From Gemmatimonadaceae bacterium (lineage in GTDB: Bacteria; Gemmatimonadota; Gemmatimonadetes; Gemmatimonadales; Gemmatimonadaceae), in the NCBI GenBank assembly GCA_025357975.1, contig JANYKY010000253.1:1-8235 (forward strand): a DNA stretch of 8,235 nt, read 5' to 3'. The notes below the pieces were generated by a model. That model was not told where the DNA came from. It made no database searches and worked only from the letters and a program-made list of their open reading frames with translations. Positions 1 to 6,738 of the stretch are shown here, piece by piece. Numbering within the stretch: the first letter of the stretch is position 1; every line of letters begins with the position of its first letter. A program made the translations under genes and the position numbers.

Positions 1-443
1 AGCTCTGCCGGGCGATCGAGACTGTTCTGCTTACGGGACATCGCATCAGCGACATGCACACGAAGCGAGCTCGCCAGGCGAGGACATCCCCACGCTATCT
101 CGTGGTCGATCCGGGATCTGCTCTCGCCGCTCGGATCGAAACGAGAGTTGACGAGATGATCGACGCGGGTTGGCGCAACGAAGTCGCCTTGCTGGACCAG
201 ACAGTTCCCGAGGATGCGCCAGCATGGAAGGCAAGTGGATACCGAACGATGCGTCTCGTCGCGCGTGCAGAGCTCGATTTGTCATCGGCTCGCGAGCGAA
301 TCATTATTGAGACTCGTCAGTACGCGAAACGGCAGCGTACGTGGTTTCGCCATCAACTTGGCGATGCCTCCGTAACGCGCGTCGACCCTGGCCAGCCGGA
401 CTGGCAGGCAACGGTGCATCGGTGGTGGAAGGAGACGTCTTGA
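1..443 (+). CDS. miaA: tRNA dimethylallyltransferase MiaA, C-terminal part (5' truncated by window edge)
   Basis: MiaA transfers a dimethylallyl group from DMAPP to the N6 of A37 in tRNAs that read codons starting with U; it acts in the cytoplasm. The frame is open from base 3 of the window and ends at TGA 441-443, so about 146 codons of the C-terminal part are visible. Family signatures seen: CRAIETVLLTGHRIS at the start (the usual 'RA-E---TG--lS' segment), RVDEMIDAGWRNEV, ASGYRTMR (family AIGYRE/Q region) and ETRQYAKRQRTWFR, the hallmark of the MiaA C-terminal region. The catalytic P-loop lies upstream and is not visible. The ATG at 54 is internal and should not be taken as the start. The stop codon overlaps the TTG start of bshA by four bases. 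Identification is firm; only the 5' end is missing. Confidence 0.93.
   Translation, partial: LCRAIETVLLTGHRISDMHTKRARQARTSPRYLVVDPGSALAARIETRVDEMIDAGWRNEVALLDQTVPEDAPAWKASGYRTMRLVARAELDLSSARERIIIETRQYAKRQRTWFRHQLGDASVTRVDPGQPDWQATVHRWWKETS
429..434 (+). promoter_or_regulatory. Shine-Dalgarno sequence that fixes the TTG start of bshA
   Basis: AAGGAG lies inside the last codons of miaA, five bases before TTG at 440. It supports the TTG over the in-frame GTG codons at 422 and 425 and over the far upstream ATG at 341. It is the only clear ribosome-binding site in the five-gene run. Confidence 0.75.
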
Positions 444-1570
444 AGATCGGAATCACATGTTATCCGACGTACGGCGGCTCTGGCGCCATCGCAACAGAGC
501 TTGGAATCGCGCTCGCAGCGCGCGGCCATGAAATTCATTTCATCACATACCGGCAGCCGTTTCGCCTTCCATCGTTTCTGCCGCGAGTCTACTTCCACGA
601 AGTCGATGTCGGCCGATATCCACTTTTCGAATACCCTCCATACGATCTCGCGCTCGCGGTACGCATGCACGAAGTCGTTCGCACGCACGACCTCGACCTG
701 CTGCATTGCCACTACGCCATCCCCCATGCCACCAGCGCATGGATTGCGCGTGAAATGCTTCGTGAGCAGAAGCGTGACGTCAAAGTCATCACGACGCTGC
801 ACGGCACCGACATCACGATCGTCGGCCAGGATCCGTCCTTCAACCAGATAACGAAGTTTTCGATCGAGAAATCCGACCGGCTGACCGCTGTTTCCGAATT
901 CCTGAAAAAAGAGACCTATAATGCGTTCGGATGCGACAAGTGCGATGTCGGCGTGATTCACAACTTCATCGATCCGGACGTCTACAATCGCGGCCGGTAT
1001 CCCGCGACGCTGAAGGAACAGCTTGGAAAGTCGCAGCCAATTCTCATGCACATCTCGAATTTCCGGCGCGTCAAGCGCGTGCGCGACGTCGTACAGATTT
1101 TCGCGAACGTGAATGCGCAAATGCCGAGCAGGCTCGTGATGGTCGGTGATGGCCCGGATCGGCCCGAGGCAGAGGATGAGGTGCGCAAGCTGGGTCTCGA
1201 CAGCTCAGTATTCTTCCTCGGCAAGCTCGACGTCGTGGCGCCGCTGCTTGCATCCGCGGATCTCTTTCTGCTTCCCACCTCGAGTGAATCATTCGGGTTG
1301 AGCGCGCTCGAGGCGCTCGCATCGGGCGTTCCAGTAATCGGAACGAATGCTGGCGGGCTTCCCGAGGTCGTCCGTGAAGGTGAAACGGGATACCTGTGTC
1401 AGGTCGGTGACGTCGAGGCAATGTCCACGGCTGCGTTGTCAATTCTGCGGGACCGTGACAAGTGGAATGCGATGAGCGAGCTTGGCGCCTCCGACGCGCG
1501 GGCTCGCTTCTCGCTTGAGCAAATCGTCAGTCAATACGAACATCTGTATACAACTTCGCTAGCCAACTGA
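440..1570 (+). CDS. bshA: N-acetyl-alpha-D-glucosaminyl L-malate synthase BshA (bacillithiol biosynthesis)
   Basis: BshA is a GT4-family glycosyltransferase that joins GlcNAc from UDP-GlcNAc to L-malate, the first step of bacillithiol synthesis, in the cytoplasm. Starting at TTG 440 the protein has 376 residues, about the length of known BshA, and opens with KIGITCYPTYGGSGAIATEL, the typical N-terminus with its GGSG loop (residues 12-15). Other features: LLHCHYAIPHA (88-97), TTLHGTDIT (118-126), the GT-B linker and C-terminal Rossmann domain from about 172, K212 in the RRVKRV segment expected to hold the nucleotide phosphate, VGDGP (235-239), and the GT4 E-x7-E motif (E283 and E291 in SESFGLSALEAL), then GTNAGGLPEVV (301-311). 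The start overlaps the miaA stop by four bases and uppP follows after six bases. The later pathway genes bshB and bshC are not in the window. A related GT4 enzyme with another acceptor is possible, but the N-terminus is very BshA-like. Confidence 0.88.
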   Translation: MKIGITCYPTYGGSGAIATELGIALAARGHEIHFITYRQPFRLPSFLPRVYFHEVDVGRYPLFEYPPYDLALAVRMHEVVRTHDLDLLHCHYAIPHATSAWIAREMLREQKRDVKVITTLHGTDITIVGQDPSFNQITKFSIEKSDRLTAVSEFLKKETYNAFGCDKCDVGVIHNFIDPDVYNRGRYPATLKEQLGKSQPILMHISNFRRVKRVRDVVQIFANVNAQMPSRLVMVGDGPDRPEAEDEVRKLGLDSSVFFLGKLDVVAPLLASADLFLLPTSSESFGLSALEALASGVPVIGTNAGGLPEVVREGETGYLCQVGDVEAMSTAALSILRDRDKWNAMSELGASDARARFSLEQIVSQYEHLYTTSLAN

Positions 1571-1576
1571 TATCAC

Positions 1577-2380
1577 ATGACGATCTTCCAGTCGCTCGTG
1601 CTCGGCCTCATACAGGGTTTGACGGAATTCCTTCCGGTCTCCAGCTCGGCGCACTTGTCGCTGGCTCCATACCTCTTTGGATGGCAGGATCCCGGATTGG
1701 CATTCGACGTCGCGCTGCATTTTGGAACTCTCCTCGCGGTGTTGTGGTTTTTTCGAAAAGAGTGGGGGCAGCTCATTCTTGCCGCGGTTGCGATCATCCG
1801 AACGCGAAAACTCGATACTGTCGAGAAGAAGCGAGTCGTGTTTCTCATCATCGCCACGATTCCGGGCGCAATCGGCGGACTTCTGCTCGAGAAAAAAGCC
1901 GAGACGGCGTTTCGCGCACCGGCGCTGACCGCGGTCGCACTTATCGTGATGGGAATCACCTTATGGCTGGTGGACCGGGTGGCATCGCAGACGCGGAAGG
2001 TCGAGAACATGACATGGATCGACGCACTTGTAATTGGTTGCGCGCAGGTAGTCGCGCTCATACCGGGTGAGTCGCGCTCCGGCTCGACGATCACAGCGGG
2101 CCGCGCACTCAAGTTCGACAGGGAGTCGGCTGCGATTTTCAGTTTCCTCATGAGCATGCCGATCATTGCCGCGGCAGTCGTCTTGAAAGGCCCAGAAGTG
2201 CTGAAGACGGGCGGGTTTGGGATCGAGCTGCTCGTCGGCGTTCTCGCATCGGCGATCAGTGGCTGGCTGGCGATTTCCATTTTGCTGCGCTACGTCACGC
2301 GACATAGTTATGGAGTGTTCGCGTTGTATCGCGTGCTACTGGGTCTGGCGGTTTTAGCCGTCGTCTATACACGTGGCTGA
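1577..2380 (+). CDS. uppP: Undecaprenyl-diphosphate phosphatase UppP (BacA family)
   Basis: UppP is an integral inner-membrane enzyme that removes a phosphate from undecaprenyl diphosphate and so recycles the lipid carrier for peptidoglycan and other surface polymers; overexpression of the family gives bacitracin resistance. The 267 residues match the family length. The first conserved region, GLIQGLTEFLPVSSSAHL (10-27), contains the (E/Q)xxxE motif as Q13 and E17, plus S22, S23 and H26. The second, PGESRSGSTI (163-172), contains the catalytic arginine R167. Several hydrophobic helices are evident (about 49-60, 87-104, 116-132, 148-162, 186-203, 215-236, 247-264). No Shine-Dalgarno sequence precedes the ATG at 1577, which lies six bases after the bshA stop, so initiation probably depends on ribosomes arriving from bshA. 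The 3' end overlaps the birA start by eight bases. Confidence 0.96.
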   Translation: MTIFQSLVLGLIQGLTEFLPVSSSAHLSLAPYLFGWQDPGLAFDVALHFGTLLAVLWFFRKEWGQLILAAVAIIRTRKLDTVEKKRVVFLIIATIPGAIGGLLLEKKAETAFRAPALTAVALIVMGITLWLVDRVASQTRKVENMTWIDALVIGCAQVVALIPGESRSGSTITAGRALKFDRESAAIFSFLMSMPIIAAAVVLKGPEVLKTGGFGIELLVGVLASAISGWLAISILLRYVTRHSYGVFALYRVLLGLAVLAVVYTRG

Positions 2381-3122
2381 CCCGTATAGCTTCGACGGCT
2401 TTACCTCGTCCGACCTGGCAGCTCTGCTCGATCTGCCCGATGTAACACTATTCGAAAAAACCACTTCCACACTCGACATAGCGCACAAGAAAGCGGCGGA
2501 CGGATGTCTGGCCGGCACCTTGGTGATAGCTGACCAGCAGACGGCCGGTCGCGGCCGCACTGGCGCGAAGTGGATGTCACCGTCCTCGACGGGAATCTGG
2601 TTGACACTGATCGAGCGGCCGGTTGATACATCGGGACTGGACGTTCTATCGTTGCGCGTTGGCCTTCGCGCGGCCCGAGCGCTTGACAGATTTGCGCCGG
2701 AGCCGGTGCGATTGAAGTGGCCGAATGACCTCTTTGTCGACGGACGAAAGCTCGCTGGCGTGCTAATAGAAGCCCGCTGGCGCGAGAGCCGCCTCGACTG
2801 GATAGCGATCGGAGTAGGTGTAAATGTCTGCCCGCCAGCGGATTTCCCTCTCGCCGGGTCTCTTGATAGTGGAACCAGGCGTGTGGAAGTGCTCACTGAC
2901 CTCGTACCCGCGCTTCGCCTCGCAGCGGCGTCGATGGGCTCACTCAGCGCAATCGAGCTAAGCGAATGGAATGCACGTGATCTCGCGCGCGGACGTCATT
3001 GTCGCGAGCCGGCCAGGGGAATTGTCGAAGGAATTACTCCCGGCGGGGAGCTACTGGTTGCGCTGGCTGACTCGGTCGCAAGGTTCCGCACTGGCTCGCT
3101 CGTCCTCGACCTCCCTTCATGA
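2373..3122 (+). CDS. birA: Biotin--[acetyl-CoA-carboxylase] ligase, group I BirA without DNA-binding domain
   Basis: This enzyme activates biotin with ATP to biotinoyl-AMP and attaches it to the lysine of the biotin carboxyl carrier protein of acetyl-CoA carboxylase. At 249 residues it is of the short, monofunctional class. The N-terminus has no helix-turn-helix, so it should not repress transcription the way E. coli BirA does. Visible motifs: GRGRTGAKW (59-67), the biotinoyl-AMP loop; KWPND (115-119); GRKLAGVLIE (124-133) with the biotin-contacting lysine K126; GVGVNV (147-152); and a small C-terminal SH3-like domain from about residue 213 (GIVEGITPGGELLV). The GTG start at 2373 overlaps the end of uppP by eight bases, has no Shine-Dalgarno sequence, and gives a natural N-terminus; no better start exists near it. 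The stop overlaps the coaX start as ATGA. Confidence 0.94.
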   Translation: MADPYSFDGFTSSDLAALLDLPDVTLFEKTTSTLDIAHKKAADGCLAGTLVIADQQTAGRGRTGAKWMSPSSTGIWLTLIERPVDTSGLDVLSLRVGLRAARALDRFAPEPVRLKWPNDLFVDGRKLAGVLIEARWRESRLDWIAIGVGVNVCPPADFPLAGSLDSGTRRVEVLTDLVPALRLAAASMGSLSAIELSEWNARDLARGRHCREPARGIVEGITPGGELLVALADSVARFRTGSLVLDLPS

Positions 3123-3889
3123 TACTTACATTCGACGTCGGTAATACGGAAACCACTGTCGGCCTGTTCGACGGTGACAAGGTTTATTCACACTGGCGTA
3201 TAACGACAGGCGTTCCGCGAACTCACGACGAATTCGCCCTGCTGCTGCGATCCATGCTGACAGCGGGCGGAATAGAGCCCGGCGAGATCGAAGGAAGCGC
3301 GATCTGCTCCGTTGTGCCTCCGGTAACGGGACCGATCGCGCGAGCCTGCGAAGACTGTTTTGGATCTGCATCGATCATTGTGGACGCAAGAGCGAAACTT
3401 CCCATCAGGCTCGACGTCGACGAGCCGTTTACTGTCGGCGCCGACAGAGTCGCTAACACTCTCGCGGCGAGCCGCATATGGAAGCGCAATGCAATCGTCG
3501 TCGATCTTGGTACAGCGACGACATACGATTGTATCACCGCTGACGGCGCATTCATCGGTGGCATTATTCAGCCCGGCGTTGGCACATCGGCCGAGACGCT
3601 TTTCAGGAAGACGTCGCAGCTTTCAGCGACTGAGCTGATTCCTCCGCAGAAAGTAATCGGGACGAGGACCGACGAATGCATTCGATCGGGTGTGCTCTAC
3701 GGGGCTGCCGATTCGATCAACGGCCTCGTGGCGAGAATCAAAGCCGAATGGCAGGGGGCCGACCCCATAGTCATCGGCACGGGAGGATTGGCCGAGACGC
3801 TTCGCCCGTTTTGTCAATCGCTCGACGAGGTCGATCCGTTCCTGACCTTGAAAGGCGTACTGATGGGATATCGGCTCCTGAAGCTCTAG
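3119..3889 (+). CDS. coaX: Type III pantothenate kinase CoaX
   Basis: CoaX phosphorylates pantothenate, the first step of coenzyme A synthesis, and belongs to the ASKHA fold; the type III class is typically not feedback-inhibited by CoA and needs a monovalent cation. The 256 residues match the family. Motifs: the N-terminal phosphate loop FDVGNTETTVGLF (5-17) with catalytic aspartate D6; VGADRVANTLAA (106-117); the second phosphate motif DLGTATTYD (129-137); GGIIQPGVGTSAETL (147-161), the pantothenate-site and dimer region; and VIGTGGLAE (198-206). The ATG overlaps the birA stop (ATGA, four bases), and the bases before it are pyrimidine-rich with no Shine-Dalgarno sequence, so translational coupling is likely. 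A birA-coaX pair is common in bacteria. It ends at TAG 3887-3889 and is the last gene of the run. Confidence 0.96.
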   Translation: MILTFDVGNTETTVGLFDGDKVYSHWRITTGVPRTHDEFALLLRSMLTAGGIEPGEIEGSAICSVVPPVTGPIARACEDCFGSASIIVDARAKLPIRLDVDEPFTVGADRVANTLAASRIWKRNAIVVDLGTATTYDCITADGAFIGGIIQPGVGTSAETLFRKTSQLSATELIPPQKVIGTRTDECIRSGVLYGAADSINGLVARIKAEWQGADPIVIGTGGLAETLRPFCQSLDEVDPFLTLKGVLMGYRLLKL

Positions 3890-4029
3890 TCTCCCGCTTC
3901 TCGACAACACCCGGCCGTCTTCGCCCGTAAGTAGGGTTCGGACTGTTCCGCATTCCTGCGTTGTCCCATTAGAACCATCGCGCAGGTTGGGATGTCAAAT
4001 CCATACTTGCTGTCATTCGCCCTGCTCAC
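3890..4029. other. Spacer between coaX and the receptor gene; no convincing signal
   Basis: In these 140 bases I see a weak inverted repeat, CCTGCG (3955-3960) and CGCAGG (3981-3986), with a 20-base loop and no T run, so it is not a standard intrinsic terminator. A possible -10-like CATACT (4002-4007) has no acceptable -35 partner. The receptor start at 4030 has no Shine-Dalgarno sequence. A promoter for the receptor probably lies here but cannot be placed from sequence alone. Confidence 0.4.
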
Positions 4030-6528
4030 ATGATCAAAACAAAATTGTTCTCCCGCTGGCTTTTTGCTGGTTTCGTTTCTGCGCTAGGAATGCTCACACA
4101 CGTGCCGATTGCCGGAGGTCAGGCGCCGGTTGGGCCCGCGCGAAACTCGGGCGGTGGGGAGGTCCGCGGCCGGATTGTTGACCCTGCGGGAAACGCGCTT
4201 GCCGGCGGCTCGATTACGCTGCGCAAGGCGAGCGACACGACGTTTGCCGGCGGTGCACTGCCAGCGGTTGACGGAAGCTTCCGCGTTGAAGGCATCGTCC
4301 CTGGTCGCTACCGGCTGCGAGTCCGTGTGCTTGGATATGCACCTGTTGAGCGCGCGAATGTCGAGATCACGGCGGCGCAGCCTGTAGTCGATCTAGGAAC
4401 CCTGACGCTGGCGCGGGTTTCAGTAACCCTGGAGAGCCAGGTGATTTCCGGAGAAAGAAGCCAGGCTGAGCTCGCTCCCGATCGCAACACTTATTCTGTC
4501 CGTAATATGCCTGCGGTGGCCGGAGGCAATGCAGTGGACGCGTTGCGAGCGACTCCAGCGGTCGAGGTCGATGCGACAGACAACGTCAGTCTTCGCGGCA
4601 ACTCGAATGTTGTCGTCCAGATCAACGGACGTCCCTCGCCGTTGAAGGGCGATCAGCTCGCGCAATTTCTAAAACAGATACCGACGTCAGTGCTCGATCG
4701 CATCGAGGTTGCGACCAATCCGAACGCGAAAAGTGACCCCGAGGGAACGGCCGGAATCATCAACATCGTCCTCAAGCAGGATGTCGATATTGGCATTAGT
4801 GCCGGAGTGAATTTTTCCAGCGGCACGACTGGTATGGTCAACACGTCGTTCAACCTGGCTAGGCAAAAGGGTCCCCTTACACTTTACGGGTCTCTGTTCG
4901 CCTCCCGAGACGTGCGCACGCAGCGGGGAGCAGTAGATCGAACGAACCTGGCCATTCCAATTCCGGCGTTTCTCAGCGAGGCGTCCATTGGAAGCCAGCG
5001 CCCGAAGTCCATCGGCACGAATCTGCGCGCAGATTACAAGTTCAACAAGATCGATGACTTGAGCGCGGACACATATTTTTTCGCAAACCACTTCGATCGG
5101 TCAGTGTCATCAGCGTACTCCGATTTCGATGTGGAACACGCGCTTATCGGCCAATTCAGCCAAGGCACGGATTTCGGCCTTAAAGGAGGTTCGGTCGAAG
5201 GCGTCCTGTCGTATCGGCGAACGTTGCCAAACCAGCAGACTCCCTACGCGTCGATCCTGACATATGGCAACTATTTCAACACGCGAGAATCCGACGTTCT
5301 GAGCCAGATTCTCCAGTCCGATCCGTCAACAGAGGGTCTCCTGTTTGCCGAACAGCTGGATCATCAGACTGCGCACTTCCCGACACTGACCTGGCAGAAT
5401 GACTACACGCGTTCTTTTGGGCCCGCATTAAAGGTCGATGCGGGTCTGAAGGGAACGTGGCGTCGCTCTGTAAACGACCAAACGACAACCGCGCGCGACT
5501 CGGCGACCGGGCCACTCGTTGCGCGGCCCGACCTTGCCAGCGCCTCGGACTACAAGGAGCAGTTCGATGCGGTGTACGCCTTGTTGTCGGAAAAATGGAA
5601 AGTGTTCTCGCTACAGCAGGGATTGCGCATGGAGGATACGTGGACTCACCTGTCGCTTCCCGGATCGGGCGCGAGCGCTCTCAAGAATCATTATGTCAGT
5701 CCGTTTCCGAGCGCGATCGTGACCTGGAACACGTCGGCGACGAGTTTCATCAAAGCAAGTTATGCACGGCGCATCTCACGTCCGTTCCCGCAATTCCTCA
5801 GTAGTATTCCTGTGAGGACCGACCAGCGAACGCTCTTCGTCGGGAATCCTCGTCTGCGGCCGGAGTACCTCAACGCCTATGAGCTCACGCTGCAGGAATC
5901 ACCTTCGTGGGGGTCGTTTCAGGTCGTGCCTTATTTTCGCCGTTCTACGGATGCGGTGCGTGTAGTCCAACGCGTCGGCGCGACCGGTGTGTCGACTTCA
6001 ATGCCTGACAACGTTGCGCAGGTGTCCACAACGGGCGCGGATGTGAACGTGGCTTTTCATAACGGGCCGATCACGTTCAATCTGGGCGGTAGCGGGTACA
6101 GATACGTCAGTGATGCGGCTAATCTCGGTCCGGCGTATTCGGTACGTACTGGTGTATGGTCAGCCCGCACCAACGGCTCGTACAAGTTTTCGACTGGGAC
6201 GTTGGTTCAATACTTCGTTTTTTATAATCCGCCGAGACACACTGAAGGCGGTTCTTCGCTGGCTTCAGCGTTTTCGTCCGTTGGCGTGAGGCAGCCGTTT
6301 GCGGGGGGGAAGGGCAACCTCACTCTGACATTCCAGGATCCATTCGCATTGCAGCGCTTTGGGCAGCGGTTGAACGACGGCCGGGTAATTCAGACGAGCA
6401 TCCAGCATTTCGGCTCTCGGGCTCTTGTGATCAGTGTGAGCAAGACGTTTGGGTCCGATATCAAGCTCCAGCCGACGGCTCCGCAGCCGGATCCGAGCGG
6501 ACCTCCGCCAACTCCCAGTGGTGGCTGA
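4030..6528 (+). CDS. TonB-dependent-receptor-like outer-membrane beta-barrel protein with carboxypeptidase-regulatory-like domain
   Basis: This is a predicted outer-membrane receptor of 832 residues; the ligand is unknown. In order: a basic N-terminus and hydrophobic stretch (about 10-24) forming a signal peptide, with likely cleavage after the GQA ending at residue 32; a CarboxypepD_reg-like beta-sandwich (about 44-127, from EVRGRIVDPAGNAL through DGSFRVEGIVPGRYRLRV to LGTLTL); a plug-type domain (about 145-250) with NAVDALRATPAVEV, SLRGNSNVVVQINGR, VLDRIEVATNPNAKSD and GTAGIINIVLK; then a long beta-barrel rich in alternating aromatic strands (about 255-807), most like the 'outer membrane protein beta-barrel' families abundant in Bacteroidota, Gemmatimonadota and Acidobacteriota. 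No clear TonB box is visible. The last aromatic strand residue is F807; a proline-rich tail of 25 residues follows. The start at 4030 is chosen because it gives the full signal peptide, although no Shine-Dalgarno sequence precedes it. No SusD-like or transport partner gene is adjacent, so substrate and mechanism cannot be inferred from context. Confidence 0.87.
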   Translation: MIKTKLFSRWLFAGFVSALGMLTHVPIAGGQAPVGPARNSGGGEVRGRIVDPAGNALAGGSITLRKASDTTFAGGALPAVDGSFRVEGIVPGRYRLRVRVLGYAPVERANVEITAAQPVVDLGTLTLARVSVTLESQVISGERSQAELAPDRNTYSVRNMPAVAGGNAVDALRATPAVEVDATDNVSLRGNSNVVVQINGRPSPLKGDQLAQFLKQIPTSVLDRIEVATNPNAKSDPEGTAGIINIVLKQDVDIGISAGVNFSSGTTGMVNTSFNLARQKGPLTLYGSLFASRDVRTQRGAVDRTNLAIPIPAFLSEASIGSQRPKSIGTNLRADYKFNKIDDLSADTYFFANHFDRSVSSAYSDFDVEHALIGQFSQGTDFGLKGGSVEGVLSYRRTLPNQQTPYASILTYGNYFNTRESDVLSQILQSDPSTEGLLFAEQLDHQTAHFPTLTWQNDYTRSFGPALKVDAGLKGTWRRSVNDQTTTARDSATGPLVARPDLASASDYKEQFDAVYALLSEKWKVFSLQQGLRMEDTWTHLSLPGSGASALKNHYVSPFPSAIVTWNTSATSFIKASYARRISRPFPQFLSSIPVRTDQRTLFVGNPRLRPEYLNAYELTLQESPSWGSFQVVPYFRRSTDAVRVVQRVGATGVSTSMPDNVAQVSTTGADVNVAFHNGPITFNLGGSGYRYVSDAANLGPAYSVRTGVWSARTNGSYKFSTGTLVQYFVFYNPPRHTEGGSSLASAFSSVGVRQPFAGGKGNLTLTFQDPFALQRFGQRLNDGRVIQTSIQHFGSRALVISVSKTFGSDIKLQPTAPQPDPSGPPPTPSGG

Positions 6529-6540
6529 GGAACTGCACAT

Positions 6541-6590
6541 CAGAAAAAGTAACGGCAGAAAAAAGCAACGGCAGAAAAAACAACGGCAAC
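6541..6590. repeat. A-rich tandem repeat, unit about 16 bp (AACGGCAGAAAAAAGC)
   Basis: Full unit at 6551-6566, a near-identical unit one base shorter at 6567-6581, a degenerate third start (AACGGCAAC, 6582-6590) and a partial leading unit CAGAAAAAGT (6541-6550). The A-rich runs contrast with the GC-rich surroundings. No coding or protein-binding role can be assigned; slippage or recombination could change the copy number. Confidence 0.75.
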
Positions 6591-6598
6591 AGCGATTA

Positions 6599-6712
6599 CA
6601 CGGATCAGAAGCATTGAACTACGGATCAGAAGCAAGCAGATGAGACGTTGGGAAATGGGGTTAGGCCCTTGTGATTGGTTCCTGATGTGCAGTTCAGCGC
6701 TTCTGATCCGTG
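6599..6712. repeat. 32-bp imperfect inverted repeat built on ACGGATCAGAAGC
   Basis: The left arm (6599-6630) and the reverse complement of the right arm (6681-6712) agree at 26 of 32 positions by hand alignment. The outermost 14 bases, CACGGATCAGAAGC, are perfect, as is a TGAACT block further in. The loop is 50 bases (6631-6680). The arms could form a long hairpin in RNA or mark a small non-autonomous repeat element. No transposase is present. Confidence 0.75.
6600..6633. repeat. Direct repeat ACGGATCAGAAGC, two copies 21 bp apart
   Basis: Exact copies at 6600-6612 and 6621-6633; the same 13-mer is present inverted at 6699-6711. Three copies within 112 bases indicate duplication of a short repeat core. 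Confidence 0.85.
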
Positions 6713-6725
6713 AACGGCGCTTTTT
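6696..6725 (+). terminator. Weak candidate terminator after the receptor gene
   Basis: AGCGC (6696-6700) can pair with GCGCT (6717-6721), and a run of five T residues (6721-6725) overlaps the end of the stem. The stem is only 5 bp with a 16-base loop, although the larger inverted repeat 6599-6712 ends just before the T run and could add structure. It is the only T-run-associated structure between the receptor and the groES promoter, but the call is tentative. Confidence 0.25.
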
Positions 6726-6738
6726 GTAGTTAGGTCCT

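Larger units (their letters stand above)
1..3889 (+). other. Predicted operon miaA-bshA-uppP-birA-coaX
   Basis: Five same-strand genes are joined by overlaps or a tiny gap: 440-443 (4-nt overlap), 1571-1576 (6-nt gap), 2373-2380 (8-nt overlap) and 3119-3122 (4-nt overlap). There is no room for an internal terminator. The promoter lies upstream of the window. A single transcript is inferred from spacing only. Confidence 0.8.
6530..6695. repeat. 14-bp perfect inverted repeat, arms 6530-6543 and 6682-6695
   Basis: GAACTGCACATCAG begins two bases after the receptor stop codon, and its exact reverse complement CTGATGTGCAGTTC occurs at 6682-6695. The right arm also takes part in the larger inverted repeat 6599-6712, so the two pairings are mutually exclusive or would form a crossing (pseudoknot-like) arrangement. 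Confidence 0.8.

Noticed and set aside
341..439. Upstream ATG start for bshA at 341 giving a 409-residue protein
   Set aside because: It would overlap miaA by about 100 bases and add 33 residues unlike any BshA N-terminus. TTG 440 has a Shine-Dalgarno site and gives the conserved start.
353..1120. Minus-strand reading frame of 255 residues opposite bshA
   Set aside because: Shadow frame over a confident gene; no family features.
1613..1627. UppP Q13 in place of the first glutamate of the active-site motif, as a possible defect
   Set aside because: The family motif is written (E/Q)xxxE; glutamine is an accepted variant and the remaining catalytic residues are present.
2373..2440. birA as a truncated gene that lost its DNA-binding domain
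   Set aside because: Group I ligases without the helix-turn-helix are common, and the GTG start is tightly coupled to uppP, so the short form looks native.
6541..6633. Possible CRISPR array
   Set aside because: The repeats are too short and too close, with no spacers of even length and no cas genes nearby.
6449..6643. 64-residue plus-strand reading frame overlapping the receptor 3' end
   Set aside because: Out of frame with the receptor and composed of repeat-derived residues; no sign of coding.
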